A stretch of DNA of 64,000 nucleotides, taken from positions 47,332,626 to 47,396,625 of the forward strand of contig OY294044.1 in the NCBI GenBank assembly GCA_958510825.1, in the 5' to 3' direction. Positions 1 to 15,100 of the stretch are shown in pieces. The position numbers and the translations under genes are program-made. Positions within the stretch are counted from its first letter, which is position 1. Every line of letters starts with the position of its first letter. Under the pieces are notes generated by a model. That model was not told where the DNA came from. It did no database searches and saw only the letters and a list, made by a program, of their open reading frames with translations. The DNA comes from Brachypterus glaber. Lineage: Eukaryota > Arthropoda > Insecta > Coleoptera > Kateretidae.

Positions 1-1889
1 CGAGAAAAATTTCATGTTTTTTCTCCTTTTCGTGCATATATCTCTGGAACTGTTCATTTCAGACAAATATTGAAAAGGAAAAAAAGTTTTGCAATTGAAT
101 TTTATATATAATGAAATTGGTTGCAAATCGAAAAAATAATTATTATTATTGAAAAAATAGTAAAAATCACAAAAAAGGGTTAGAAAAATCGAGTTTTTTA
201 GGATTTTTTTTCGGATACTTAAAGTATACGTAGGACTTTCAAAATTGGCACAAGAAAACTTTATGGTGTGCTAAATTATCACACCAAATTTCATCAAGAT
301 CGGTCTGATAGTTTTTGCACAATAATTTTGCAATCCGGATTAAAAAAAAAAATTAATTTTTCAAAATCATACAAAATTGAACATAAAGCCCTTAGATACT
401 TGAAAATTTAAACACATATAGAAGAGAGTTCAAACTTTCAAATGATTTTTGAAAAATTAAAATCCGTTAATTAGGAGAGCCTAGGCACTTGTTTAAACAT
501 ATAAACAATTAGAATAACTTTATGAATTTACGATGAATTTGTTCTTTTTTAAATATATATTGAAAGTACTCGAAAAGTTGTTTCCTTAAAAAAAAATATG
601 ATGATTCGTTCATTAGTTTCGAAGTTATGATCGTTCAAATTTAAACGCCATTTGCACTGAAACTGAAACCTAGCGAGAGATGGACACCTGACGCAAAAAA
701 AAACTGTATATAGCATTTTTATAGGGCTTAAAAAAGGATTTTATTTGAAATACATTTTTTTTAAATCGTTTTAGAATTAAGTTATGCTAAAAAAACATTT
801 TACTGATTAAAACGCTAATATCTCGAATACAATGTATTTTAGGAAAAAATTGTTTATAACATTTTTTGAGCAATTTTAAAATATCTTTTATATAAGTGCT
901 TAATTAATACATAAATAAAAATTAACTTATTTATAAAAGAACTATTAAATTACAATAAGAAACGATATGAAAAAACTGCTAATCGATATCTTCTTTTTGT
1001 TGCTATTAGAACTCGCGATTTCAATTTCTAGTCGGACGGAGCAACCTCTCCTACACTTTTCGTCGATTTCACGCGAACTTGAGTTTTTTAATAAACATTT
1101 TAACAAGGTCGCACATGATCGTAAGTATTGCAAATTAATGTCTGGTAAGTACTCGGAATAACAAAGGTAGTTGTCGAAAAAACAGCCCTTATGCCCTTGT
1201 AGTTTCAGTGTAAATCGCGGTCAAATTTGAACGATCATAACTTCGAAACTAATGAACGAATCATCATAATTTTTTTTAAAGAAAGTGTATTTTTAAGTAT
1301 TTTCAATATATATTAAAAAAAACAATTTCATCTAAAATTCATAAAGTTATTCTAATTGTTTATAAGCGCAAAAATTCGGCCAATGTTTAAACAGCTGCGT
1401 AGGCTCTCCTAATTAAGGGATTTTAATTTTTCAAACATCATTTGAAAGTTTAAGCTCTCTTCTATACGTGTTTAAATTTTCAAGTATCTAAGGGCTTTAT
1501 GTTCAATTTTGTATGATTTTGAAAATTAGCATTTTTTTTTTTTTTAATCCGGATTGCAAAATTATTGTGCAAAAACTATTAGACCGATTTTGATGAAATT
1601 TGGTGTGATGATTTAGCACACCATGAAGTTTTCTTGTGCCAATTTTGAAGGTCCTACGTATACTTTAAGTATCCGAAAAAAAATCCCAAAATAACTCGAT
1701 TTTTCTAACCCTTTTATGTGATTTTTACTATTTTTTCAATAATAATAATTATTTTGTCGATTTGCAACCAATTTCATTATATATAAAATTCAATTGCAAA
1801 ACTTTTTTTCCTTTTCAATATTTGTCTAAAATAAACAGTTCCAGAGATATATGCACGAAAAGGAGAAAAAACATGAAATTTTTCTCGAT
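1..1889. repeat. Long inverted-repeat (foldback) element, left end cut by window edge
   Basis: Bases 1-666 are the imperfect reverse complement of about 1201-1889. For example the first 15 bases (cgagaaaaatttcat) reappear inverted at 1875-1889, and the block around 610-665 reappears inverted around 1201-1255. A 534-bp loop (667-1200) separates the arms. The loop holds a 64-codon ORF (967-1161) with no recognised domain. The left arm may continue outside the window, so no target duplication can be assigned. It lies at the 3' side of the GGA exons, probably in an intron. Confidence 0.8.
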
Positions 1890-2160
1890 TTTGCAACATT
1901 TTGTTATATAAAAAGTTACGCACAGGGTTGATTTTATGCGCATAGTGAAATTATCATTTTTAGTGATATTCTGGACCCATTCATCCAAAAATATCGAATG
2001 GTATACGATTTACCCAAACATGGGTGTTTTATAACAGATACCGCCTGGTCTATTATTAGAAAAAATCTAAAATAATTTATTACTTTGACTTTTTTTGGTT
2101 TGGACTTTTTTTTTGTGATTTTTGTAATTTGTAAAGTTTTTGTGATTATGAAAAATCTGA
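1890..2160. other. A+T-rich spacer, no gene seen
   Basis: No splice-bounded ORF or RNA gene is visible. It contains one copy of the recurring boundary word GGTTTGGACTTTTT at 2097-2110. Confidence 0.4.
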
Positions 2161-2835
2161 ATAATAATAATAATAATAATAATTTTCAATAAATATCAGT
2201 AATAATTACACTAGTAATAAATTGTCAAATAATTAATTACTGCCAATAATAAAATAAATTACTAGCAGTTATAATTCAAACTAGTGATAAATTGACAAGT
2301 AACAAATTACTGCCAATAATTATTGGCAGTATTTATTATAATAAATTTTTAGTATTATGTTTATTATATTTCACCAATACAAGCGCAGTCGAGATAGAGA
2401 AATACAATATAATAAGTACAATAAATATCAAACTCTTTATTTGTGGACGAAATAGAAAAAAAACCGCTTAGTAATTATAATAATAATAATTTTCAATAAA
2501 TATCAGTAATAATTACACTAGTAATAAATTGCCAAATAATTTATTACTGCCAATAATAGATTACTAGTAGTAATAATTCAAACTAGTGATAAATTGACAA
2601 GTAATAAATTACTGCCTATAATAAATAAATTTCTATTAGTGACAATTAAAACTATAGTTTGGACTTTTTTAGTATTATAGTAATATGTTGGCAAGTAATT
2701 AATTTTTGCCAATAATAATTTTATATTACCTAATAATAAATTACTTAAATAAATAATAAATTATTCACAGTAATAAATCACTTGCCAATTTATCACTAGT
2801 ATTACTGCCAGTAATAACTACTAAAATATTTCTGT
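2160..2835. repeat. Degenerate TAATAA / TTACTGCCAATAAT direct repeats
   Basis: A block of about 150 bp at 2164-2313 recurs with small changes at about 2478-2615. Short words such as ACTAGTAATAAATTG and TTACTGCCAATAA recur many times in both orientations. It looks like an expanded simple repeat. A second copy of the GTTTGGACTTTTT word is at about 2657-2669. Confidence 0.7.
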
Positions 2836-2904
2836 GTGGGCAGTAGTTTTTTTTTTTGTACAAATGGACTGTAAGCGTTTTGTTAGTAGCACTTTTTTAC
2901 TTAC

Positions 2905-3115
2905 TAAGCAAGTCTTCGTTTTGTTGAGCTTCCCTTGCCAATTTTAAAACAGTAGATTTTAATCTTTGACAACTGTGGTGCAGTTCTTTGATGAGATCCA
3001 ACTCAGGACCTCCCGGTTTATACGAATCCAACATTTCGTTTAAAAGTCTTGCATTATTTCTAACAGACTCCAGTTCTGATATCCTCTTACTTTTTAATTC
3101 AGACTTTTTTTCCTC
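2905..3115 (-). CDS. Gga: GGA exon 4 (GAT three-helix bundle)
   Basis: Acceptor TCTCTTTCAG ends at 3116; donor GTAAGT is 2904-2899. It codes for residues 199-268, Lys/Glu-rich at first, then RNNARLLNEMLDSY and DLIKELHHSCQRL. This is the GAT helix region. Reading is open throughout, and the next exon is not recognised between 1 and 2898. Confidence 0.88.
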
Positions 3116-6100
3116 CTGAAAGAGATAAAATTAATTAACTTGAATCAGTGGCAAACTGACGGATTTTTTTCAGGGCGGCGATTTCATTGGGCCCATCGTG
3201 GGGGGAGAAAAGTTAATATTTTTTTAAAACATAATTTTTCAACTGAAAGATTTGCTCCTGGCGAACATTTTATGGATTAAAAGTTTTGCCCCTTGCAGAA
3301 ATTTTGAAGAATAAAGAAAAAACGAAAAAAAAGGCGAAAATATTAAAAAGTGTTTGTTTTAACACAACTTGTTAACTTGTTAAAAGGTATGCACGTTATT
3401 ACTTTATAAGCTGTGTAAACAAATATTTTTTAGTGCTTTTTGTGTAAGATTAGTGCAAATAAGTATATTTGTACATATTTTTAGGTAAACTTATTACATA
3501 AACTCCATTCAACGAGAGAATGCGACTCTGACGTCACAGCGCGTAAATTAAAAAGCACTCTGTAGTGCAACTGAAACTTATTAAGATCTTAATTAAGTCG
3601 ACTTAATACATAATTATTATATAGAAAATGTATATAAACAAAAATTATTTATTCCATCTTAAGAAATAAGTTTCAATTACCCTACATAGTGCTATTTAAT
3701 TTACGCGCTGTGACGTCAGGTTCGCATTCTCTCGTTGAATAGAGTTTATTTAGTACATATTTTTCGAAAATTGTCTATATATTTACATATTTTTGTCAGC
3801 TTAAATTGTTCCGATGCCTGCATTTTTATTAAATGTATTTTATATTGCACAAATTCAAGTTTCCCACAATTTTGAGTCCAGTTGCACTTTAAAATACCCC
3901 TCGTTTCCGAGAAAATTGGTGCTGAAATAAAATTGGTTGAGGGTTTTTTTTGACGTTCTCGATTTCTGTAACTCAAACTACCAAGTATGATTTACATTTC
4001 CGAGCTTAAGGGCTACACAGAAAAATAAAAATATAAAATATGGGGTTGCTATTTGTTAAAGAAATTTGGAGTCCTAAGATCTACACAACTTTAACTTTAA
4101 ATATTGGGTATTTTGCAAGGATATTTGCTGTAGCTGGATTTAATGGCCATGATGGTATGATGTATATTACAGAAAAATAAAAAATATGGGGTTGCTATTT
4201 GTTAAAGAAATTTGGAGTCCTAAGATCTACGATCTACACAACCTTAACTTTAAATATTGGGTATTTCGCAAGGATCTTTGCTGTAGCAGAAAAATAAAAA
4301 TATAAAATATGGGGTTGCTATTTGTTAAAGAAATTTGGAAATCTACACAACCTTAACTTTAAATATTGGGTATTTTGCAAGGATCTTTGCTGTAGCTGGA
4401 TTTAATGGTCATGATGGTATGATGTATATTACAGAAAAGTAAAAAATATGGGGTTGCTATTTGTTAAAGAATTTGGGGGATGAAACCTAAAAGGGGTTGG
4501 GTAGTTTTTATATATTTTTGTATGTTTTTATATGGTTTGGACAGCTAAAAATACTGCTGCCAACAAAATAATACTTTCCCCCAGGTTCATTAAAATCAAA
4601 AACAAAAATAATAAAAAAAAATTCAAAAAAAATTTAATTTTTTCAAAATTTTAAACGAAAAATATATATATATTTTTTGAGAAAAATGTTTTTACCTAAT
4701 TTTATCCCCTTACCCCACCCCGATTTTTATTAAAAACAATCCCAGCCTAGAACTTTGGATAATCAACCTATGGTCCACATTTGAAGCCTTTAACTCGAAG
4801 CGTTCTTAAGTTATCGTGGTCACAAATATTCCGGACAGACAGACAGACAGACCGACAGACAGAATTTTTTTTTACGAAAATCATTTTTTAGATATAAAAC
4901 GTCGAGAAACGTAAAAAAAGCAATAAAAATTTTTCGAACTTAATTGTCTCTTTTAGTTTTAGAGATAATCGCTGTCAAGAGTTGAAATGCTCAGTATAAT
5001 TTATTATTCCATCAATCTATTTTATAATCATCGTACAGAGTGAAATTGGTAGACTGAAAGTTTCGGACTGCTGGTCCTCTTCAGTACCAAGAGTCAACTC
5101 TGCACGCTGATTAAGAAAACGTTTTTAGACTTTATTCGCAAAAGGAATATAGTCATTAGATTGATGTAGACTTGTGCGCCATCTATTGCTAGATGTAGAC
5201 AACTACTCATACCTCTCCTAGTCTGGAGCAAGTTGAAAACTTGTGTGTCTCAAGCACATAGTACCACTAACGTGTGGTTAGACGTAGAATTAGTAAGAAC
5301 AGATTAGAAAATAAATTGATGGAATAATAAATTAATATTTTTATAATTTTATTTAAAATTTTAATTTCTGTCCTTGCTCAGTATAATATTAAAACCTATT
5401 ACCTCTTTAACTTTATTTTCAATCATACAGTTAGCAGCACGCAACGCTTCAGGATCTTTACTCTGTAAAAGTTTTTGAAAGAATTTCCCTTGATCTTCAT
5501 CAAAAATTGAATCCACCTGTCTTTTTTTGACCGTATCTGTCGCTATGTTTGGATTAGGTATTTCTCTCACTACGCCCTGTTTGCGTAGCATATCAAAGGC
5601 TTCTTTAATTTTGGATTCTTTTGGATAATCCAGGGTCCATACGTACAAAAGTTGGAGTATCTTCTGTTTTACTGCTACAGGAGTGTGGTTGGCTAGAAAA
5701 TATAGAACAATTAAAAATTTAATTAAAATACAAAATATTTCGAATATTTTAATTTAGTTATAGGTACTTATAGGATTTACACCAAAGGTATTTTAAGATA
5801 CAAAGTGTTTAATTTATGTCATCAAATTTAGAAAAAAGTACTACAAATTAATTTAGATCCCAAATAATGTCGTCCCACTTCATTTGAAAATTGGAAGAAG
5901 ATTTAAAAACAACTTTTTTTCAATTTTTAAATAAAGTAAGTGTATGCCAAATTTCGTTTTTTTTATGCTGAAATTTGGAACAGATCGGAACAGATTTAAT
6001 TTATGCGTTTTGCTTGACCAGGTACACCAGTCAGCTGACTGATCAGATTTGATAAAAAAATCGTGCCTTATAAAAAAACGAGGGGCTGACCACGAGGAAA

Positions 6101-9100
6101 TCTTTTGTACAAGCCAAAGGAACTCAGGAGGAACTCAGAAGGAACTCTGGAGGAACTCCGAGGAACTCTGGAGGAACTCCGAGGAACTCTGAAGGAACTC
6201 CGAGGAACTCTGGAGGAACCCCGAGGAACTCTGGAGGAACTCCGAGGAACTCTTTGCAAAAAGGAGGAACTCTGGAGGAACTCTTTGCAAAAAGGAGGAA
6301 CTCTGGAGGAACTCTTTGCAAAAAGGAGGAACTCTGGAGGAACTCTTTGCAAAAAGGAACTCTTTTGTACAAATTTCAGACGCGGTCAGAAACAATTATT
6401 ATTTATTACCCATGTGGATTAACGTTTTCATGTTCAAACTAGATGAGCCGTTACAAACACTTTAAAACATCCTACCTTTGGGCGCCAATTTTTTTTTTGA
6501 AGGGGCGCCAAGTTTGGTAGAAACCGTCAGGGACAAAGTTGTTTTTTCTGAAGGTAATTTCGGGGCGCCAATTTTTGTTTTGAAGGGGGCGGCAAGTTTG
6601 GTAGAAACCGTCAGGGACAAAGCTTTTTTTCGAGAAGGTAAATCGGGGGCGCCATTTTTTATTTGAAGGTAGTAACCGTTAGGGACAAAGCTTTTTTTAT
6701 GAAGGTGGAATTTTTTTGTGTGCCAACTTGTTTTTTTTGTAGGGGCGCCAAGTTGAAACCGTCAGGGACAAAGCTCTTTTTTGAGGGTGCCTTATTATCA
6801 GTAGTGCTTGCACAGCGGTAATTTCTACGGCTTATTTGCCAAAAATTACCCCTTCCAGAGGGGAACTCTTAAGGAACACAGGAGGAACTCCCAAGGAATT
6901 CTGGAGGAACTCCGAGGAACTCTTTGCAAAAAGGAACTCTTTTGAAATTTCAGACGCGGTCAGCCCCTCGAAAAAAAATATTTTTTTTAAATTTTTACAA
7001 TTTTTGAATGAAGTGGGCGGACCATAACTTACATTTTTTGGGCTGAAATTTGGCACAGAATCCTATTTTTCTATTTTACACGAAATAAGTGGGGAAATTT
7101 TCCAAAAAATTGTTTTTTTTTTTAAATCCTACTGTACAATATTACATCGCCCTTTATAATATCCTACTATTAACACAGTAATTTTATTTTGTTTTTTATT
7201 ACACATATTTATTAAATATTTTTTAATTCAGTTTGGACTTTTTATATATTTTGAGATTATTCCATCAAGAGTACTCTTGGTACTGAAGAGGGCCAGCAGC
7301 CCGAAACTGTCAGTCTACCAATATCACTCTGTACGATGATTAGAAAATAGATTGATGGAATAATAAATTAATATTTTTATAATTTTGTTTAAAATTAAAA
7401 ATTTCTGTCCTTACTAATTTTACGTCTAACCACCCGTTAGTGGTACTATGTGCTTGAGACACACAAGTCTTCAACTTGCTACCATTCAAAGTCTCCAGAT
7501 AAGGAGAGGTATGAGTAGTTGTCTACATCTAGAAATAGATGGCGCACAAGTCTACATCAATCTAATGGCTATATTCCTTTTGCGAGTAAAGTCTAAAAAC
7601 GTTTTCTTAATCAGCGTGCAGAGTTGACTCTTGGTACTGAAGAGGGCCAGCAGCCCGAAACTGTCAGTCTACCAATATCACTCTGTACGATGATTAGAAA
7701 ATAGATTGATGGAATAATAAATTAATATTTTTATAATCTTGTTTAAAATTAAAAATTTCTGTCCTTACTAATTTTACGTCTAACCACCCGTTAGTGGTAC
7801 TATGTGCTTGAGACACACAAGTCTTCAACTTGCTACCATTCAAAGTCTCCAGATAAGGAGAGGTATGAGTAGTTGTCTACATCTAGAAATAGATGGCGCA
7901 CAAGTCTACATCAATCTAATGGCTATATTCCTTTTGCGAGTAAAGTCTAAAAACGTTTTCTTAATCAGCGTGCAGAGTTGACTCTTGGTACTGAAGAGGG
8001 CCAGCAGCCCGAAACTGTCAGTCTACCAATATCACTCTGTACGATGATTAGAAAATAGATTGATGGAATAATAAATTAGGTTTATACTAATTTTGGATCG
8101 CTGAATCCAAATCCGAAGGCCGTTTGTCTCCATCACCCTCAGATTTTTTTATATCATAAAAAAAGTTAAAATTAGGAAAATCGATTTTGTGTAATTACAA
8201 GAAAATGCTTTGACTTATCACATTAAAATTAAGTACGGTTAATAGTGGTAATATAAGTTATTTATTTCCCTACTTACCCAAAAATACAATTGTGTGTATG
8301 TCAGAGGCGTGCGTTCTAAAGTGTTTCTGTAATATATTTCTCCAACAAAATTTATGTTTAAGAATTTTACAATTTCGATAAAAAATTAATATTTATTGAT
8401 TAATTTTACGTAAAAACATATTGGACCTTTTGATCAAAGGTCAATACTTTTCGAGAAAAATATGTTTAAACATATCTCTGCAAGTTCCACTAAGAAAAAA
8501 ACTGCTGCCAACAAGATAATACTTTCTCGTATAGGTCTAGGTTTATTGAAATAAAAATAAAAATAAATAAATTAAAAAAAAAAAACGAAAAAAGTGTCTT
8601 TTTTCGTTTTAACGAAAAATAAATTGAAAAAAAAATAAAAAAATTTTTAACCCCATTTTAGCCCCTTACCCCACCCCGATTTTTATCAAAAAAAAAAAAT
8701 ATCCTAGCCACACAAAAAAGGTCAATAGTTTTTTTCCTATGTATTTTGAGGCGCTGAATCCGAATTTGAGGTCAAAATAGCACATCACCTGGAAAACTAA
8801 TTGGATAAGGTGCTATTTTGACTTCAAATTAGGATTCAGCGCCTCAAAATACATAGGAAAAAAACTATTGACCTTTTTTTGTGTGGCTACTATATTTTTT
8901 TTGATAAAAATCTGGGTGGGGTAAGGGGGTAAAATGGGGTTAAAACTTTTTTTATTTTTTTTTTTCAATTTATTTTTCGTTAAACTAGCGAAAAAAGACA
9001 CTTTTTTCGGATTTTTTTTTAAATTTATTTATTTATTTTTATTTTAATAAATCTAGACCTATAGGAGAAAGTATTATATTTAATGTGGTAAGTCAAAGCA

Positions 9101-12100
9101 TTTTCTTGTAATTACACAAAATCGATTTCCCTAATTTTAACTTTTTTTATGATATAAAAAAATCTGAGGGTGATGGAGACAAACGGCCTTCGGATTTGGA
9201 TTCAGCGACCCAAAATTAGTTTAAACCTGTGTCAGAAACCTTCAGATTTGTCGACCAGTGTCATTCATACAGATTTGCAGGTTTCTGTAAGGAGTATTTT
9301 AAAAAGCATGTAGTTTCCAATTTATTCATTCTTAGCATAAGCCTTGTAAATTCCGAAACATCGTATTGAAAATTGGGAACTTGCCAGAGACTAGAAATTA
9401 TTCTTTTTTATGAAATTAGTAGGGTAGTAATTTAATAATTGATCAATATATATGAATAAGAACCTCGAAGAACCTATTCTTGTTTATATGTAATTAATAA
9501 AGTTCTAAATAAATACCTTAAGGTATTATTAATTGTTTAAAAAGGGATAATTTTTTATACCTGTCAAGTGGTCATTTTTCAGATACGATGTTTCGGAATT
9601 TACAAGGCGATATGCAGAAGTTATGGTTTGGACTTTTTTATTTATTTTCTAGCGAGTGAATTGTTTACATTTAACTAATAATCTCTAACCAGCGAAAAAA
9701 TGTATTTTTTTTAGTAAAAACAACAATGGGACTAATAATAGTAATACAATGTGATCAATAACTGGCATGCCAAAATTTAAGAGCTGATTCTGCATCCAAA
9801 AATATTAAAAAAGTTGCTATAAAGGGTGGTCCGCAAATGAGCCCTAAGGGAGCTACGGCCATTTAAAATTGTAATAAAAATTAGGTTTTTAATTAATTAC
9901 TCTGGTACCCTTTAAGCTAGAGCCACGAGCTTTTGCATTTATACTAGTATTAATAAGGGCAATAAGTTTATGTTAATTTATTTTTTTGAATTTATCCAGA
10001 GCCGTCCCTGGACGGAAAAATGTATTAGGCTTAACATATTTTTGCAGCAAATTTTTTATGCGTACTTTTTTTGGATTTTTTGTAAAAAATATGGATTCTT
10101 TGAGTAAAAATACATAAAAAATGTCATATAGTATAACACTGTAGGAGCAACCATTTAAAAAAAAATGCAACTAAGAGGAAGTAACATTTTGTGCCACCAG
10201 AAACTTTACTTTTTAAAAGGCTATTACTCCTTTAAATTTAGGTGAAGAATACTTTTTTGCTCAGTTTTAAATGAAGAATAACCCCGCAGTATTAAAATTT
10301 TATTTATGCTTTTTTTTTCCCCAATATGTCATCTTCGAAGGGCCGTAGCTCCCTTAGGGCTCATTTCCGGACCAACCTTTATAGAAACTTTTTTTCATAT
10401 TTTTGGATGTAGAATCACCTCTTAAATTTTGGCATGGCAGTTACTGATCACCCTGTATATCATAAATATTTTATATACAATAAATTCATGGGTCAGTCCT
10501 TGATGGATTAAAATAGTCTTACCTAAATATTTTGGAGATACCATTTTTATCATCTCGTTTAGAAACCTGAATTTACCGACCTCGTTTTGAAATGGCGTGC
10601 CACATTTGGCCATACATCTATCAAGTAAATTTAGTATTTGTAGAGCTTCTTTTTCGGCACTTTTGGGAATTTTTTCAGCTATTACTTTTACGCCAATATG
10701 CACTCCGTCTTCTTCTTGGTTAACCAAGGCAACGAAAGCCTCCAAGGCGTTGCAATCGACATTTTGATTTGTATTGTGTGTTGCTTTTACTAAAAATTAT
10801 AAAAAAAATTAATTACTGAGCAATGTAGTCCCTATTAAAAAATCCTAGAAAATATTTTGGTATCCCACGAACTTTCATTAGATTTCATGTGGTATATCTG
10901 AAAATTTAGATGTGCTAATTTAAACCATAAGTTTTCTTAAAATAATACATTGTTTTTTAAGTTTGTATATTCCTGATAAGTAAGTTTCACATGGACTTTC
11001 TTGTACATGAGATTTCATGACATTTCATAAGAATTAATAAGTTTTCATAAAATTTTATTCGGTTTTAGAATTTCCATAAAAAATCTCATGTGATTTCCTG
11101 AGTTTTGATGTGTGCATTGAAATCGTTTTTTTTTTTAAATTTTTTTTTATAGGATCGGTTCACCCAAAAGATTTATTCAATTTCTAACAGAAATAATTCG
11201 AAAACTACTAAATGTATAGGTAATTCTAGAGTAACAACCATTACTCGCAGCATATTGTAAAACATACTGTATAAAAACATATTTGGGTACATAACATGCC
11301 CTAATACTTAATACAGTAGGCACTTATACTGAATAAAGTAATACAGTTTTGTGTACCAAATATGTTTTTTTGTGTCAACTTTAAACTTCCTCCATTACTT
11401 CAGTATTGTATTGTATTGTTTAATGTTTTAAGATTCCCATTGATTACTGTTTCTTCCCCGCCTATTTTTATTTTATTTTTTTTTATTTTTTTATTTTTGC
11501 ACTTGTAAAAGTGCCCAAGTACCAGAGCGATTTAAAAAAAGTTTTCTTTTGCGAAAAGTTAGCCAATATAATATATTATAGGATACTCTCATTCCAAATT
11601 TAAAGTGACAATCTTTATTTGCTATGAATTTTTAACAAATAAAGATTATCACTTCAGACTTGGAATGAGAGTACCTGTTTATATTAGCTAATTCATCGCA
11701 AAGGCATTTTTTTTATGATAAATCATTTAAAAGTTATTTAGTTTCTGGCGCTTTTAGTTTTCTTAAAAAACGCTCTGCCAATTGCATGAAATCGCCAGTC
11801 TCATACAGTATACTGTACCTATAGGTACCTATATCCAAGTAATAATACAAGTGTGGATTACTTGGGTACCATAGTACTATACTATATGCTATTATAGTAA
11901 GTAATAATTTATTATTATATATTTATATCAATAATGAGTATTTTTTATAGTCAGCTTAATTCAATTTCGTTTAAATTTTGTATTTGCTCATATTTAATAG
12001 GTACATAGTAATTAATACCCTTACACATAGAAAATGACGAAAAATGATTTCTTTGCTTGTACTGAATACTATTGATATTTAAACGCGCCCCAGTTTAAGA

Positions 12101-15100
12101 ACGGTAAAACGGCTAGTATCCAATTTTGTTGCTCTTTAATGGTGTTTTTTAAAAAGTCTTTTTACCTTTGCTTTAGGTAGGTAATACCTACTAGGTATAT
12201 TTTGTTTTATCTCAAGATTTCAGTTATATTTTGATCTTACTTAAATTTTGGAAGTAAAATCAATAAGTCAGATGCCTAATTATTATATTATTCACAGCGC
12301 CTGCGCTAAAATAATATTATACGGCAGTTCCGAATTAAAAAAAAAAATAAAAATCGCATCAGACAAAAAATTCTTTCATATATTTTTTTTTATGAAAAAA
12401 TAAGCATTTTCTTTTTTTAAATTTCCGTGCGTCCGATGTCACTATTTTTGTGAACACGATAACTCAAGAACGAATAATCCGATCGACTTGAAATTTTCAG
12501 GAAAAATCAAGTTCTACAAGGATAAGATTTGAAAGTAACTTTTAATAAAATCGAAAAAAGCTGAAAAAAATCCGATTAACGTAACCTTTTCAGGAAAAAT
12601 TACTATTATTATAAGGATTAATTCTACCAATTTTGAAAGTGTTCCCCCCACAAAAAAAGTTATAGGGCCCCCATAATGGGGTGTTAAACTTAAACAAAAA
12701 AATATGAAAAAACTATTATTAAAAAAAATAAAATAAAATCATTCTTTTTTGTTTTTTTTTTGCAAAAAGAAAACAAAGAAAAAACATTTTGAATTTTCGT
12801 TTTTTTTTTTCATTTTTTTTTTGTTTTTTAAAGAAAGATCTTAGTTTTAACAAAAATTGTTATTTTTTTTAAATTTTTTTGCAAAAAGGAAATATTTTTT
12901 TTCTTCAAGCGTACTAAAATGTTCATATTTTAAAACTGAACACTCTAGTTACAAGTTATCTATTTTTTTACAGTAAAAAAATGAGTTAATTGTTGTACAC
13001 CGTAAAAAAAAGTTAGTTAGCAAAACCACCACTAGCGGCAGCACTCTTTTATGACAGCCATACTTCAAACTTGTTTGTTTATTATTTAAACAGGTGGTTG
13101 ACTCGAGATTCTGTGTAAAAACCTTGTGTGAAATTGATTAAAAATGATTGAAGAAGAATATATGGTTTTACACCTACAAATCTCTCCGAAATTGCAAATG
13201 CTACATTAGACAAGTTAGCATCGAAATCGCGATTTAGCCTACGAAAAAAATTTAAAATGATCTAAGGAAAGTTTAAGTTTATTTCGAAAGGGTTTTATTG
13301 GCCTATTTTAATAAAAAAAACATACTTTGTTAGTGAATAAATTAAATTCAAAAATTAATATTCAAAAAAATATATATAGGATGCTTAAAGAAAAAATAGT
13401 ATTTTTCACTCACATGAAATGTGCTTTTTTTACTCGTCTGTAGTTTTTGGACTCCGCTTCGCGTCTTCAGTGAATTCTACAGACTAGTAAAAAAGCTTCA
13501 CTTTTCCTCTTAGTAAAACAATATACTATTTTTTCGAAAAATGTTTTAAAGCTTTTTTTTTTCATTTTTTTTAATTTTTTTTTCAAGTATTTGGGAAAAT
13601 GCAATATACCATTTGCTGTGAATAGTATATACTTACTTAGGTAAAATGTATAGATATGTCATATCTTCACGGCCTGTTTAGTTTATTGCGGTAGTTTATA
13701 GTATTATAGTATTGCGGTGTTATTATCGGTTTATTGGTATGCTGAATATACTTAAATTGTTATCGCTCAGAATTTATAAACAAAAGTGTTAGAGATCCAA
13801 TTACTATCAATTTAAATGAAATACCATTGTACTTAATCAACTAATTTTGCTTTCCCTTATGAAAGACGCTTTGAACCGGTTTACAATTTTTTTTACGTTT
13901 TTCTAAACACAAAAAACGTGTGTAACGTAACTAACAATAAAAAAATAGACCTAAGGGGGCGTCATTATAAAAAACGATACAAAATTTAAAGCTTTACCCC
14001 TGTGAAGGGAATTTTTATGGCCAAAAAAAGTCATCACCTCGAAAAAAAGCTTCACCCCCGTGGCGGAAATTTATTATTATTAGTCCAGGAATATGAAACT
14101 TTTTCCATGACTGTGGCTCATCCAGAGCTCCGGAACTTGACAGACCTTTAGAGGTCTGTCAAGTTTTTCATGTAATACAGGTGTATAGAAGCAAAACCTA
14201 TGTATTTGCTGCGGTGGATTTGGTGTGGTTTTTAAGATACTAACAATTAAAGGTCAGAAAATGTCTATTTTTCCACATTTTTGCACACCAGTAAAAAAGT
14301 TTTTAATCAACAATAAATCTTGCAGGAAATTAAAAAACCTTCGAAGTGGCGTTTTTTAAATGTCGATAGGATGATTAATCAACAACAAATTTGTTGCTTA
14401 GAAAACTGCAACGATCAAAATTTGCATATTATTCAATAAACAATAAATCAACCTACGACTTTGTTATTGTGTAAAAAGTTGCGTCTTATAGTACTCAATG
14501 TGTTTGTTAAAATTTCAGATCGATTCATTCAATATTTTTTGCAAAATTTCAATTGTTTATCCCAGATATGTTTTTTGCAATAATATTATGCGTACAATAA
14601 TGAAGATATAATGATTCTACGGATATCTTATGAAAGGGGAAGAGTTGTTTTAACAAAAGAAATTATTAATTAAAAAAAAAACGATTTTTAGCATTGAAAA
14701 ATCTCGTTACAAAAACACTGTAATTTTTACCTTATAAATAATTTGAATAACTTTGTTGCAATTACGTTAAGGAGAATGATTTTTTCATATTCGAAAAGCT
14801 GGCATTTTTACAGGAATTTAGAAAAAAAAAGATTGTTCTAGGTTAATATGGGGCAAAGTTAGTGACTTTTTTTTTAAACTTTGTTTACATAAAATTGAAT
14901 AAAAATAAATTATTTATAACAATATTTTGTATATTAAAGTATAAATTACCCATTCCTATATTTACCAATAACAATAACACAAAAAATATTGATATTTTGC
15001 AAAAAAAAAATGTAATTTGTTTAACCATTTTTACGTCGTCCGTTTTGGCCCATCACGTCAGGTTTTTTTTTTTAAATATGAATAACCAATTATTTTTTTT

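Noticed and set aside
6068..6442. Five overlapping ORFs on both strands in the GGAACTC repeat
   Set aside because: They arise from a stop-poor minisatellite; every frame gives repetitive peptides with no domain.
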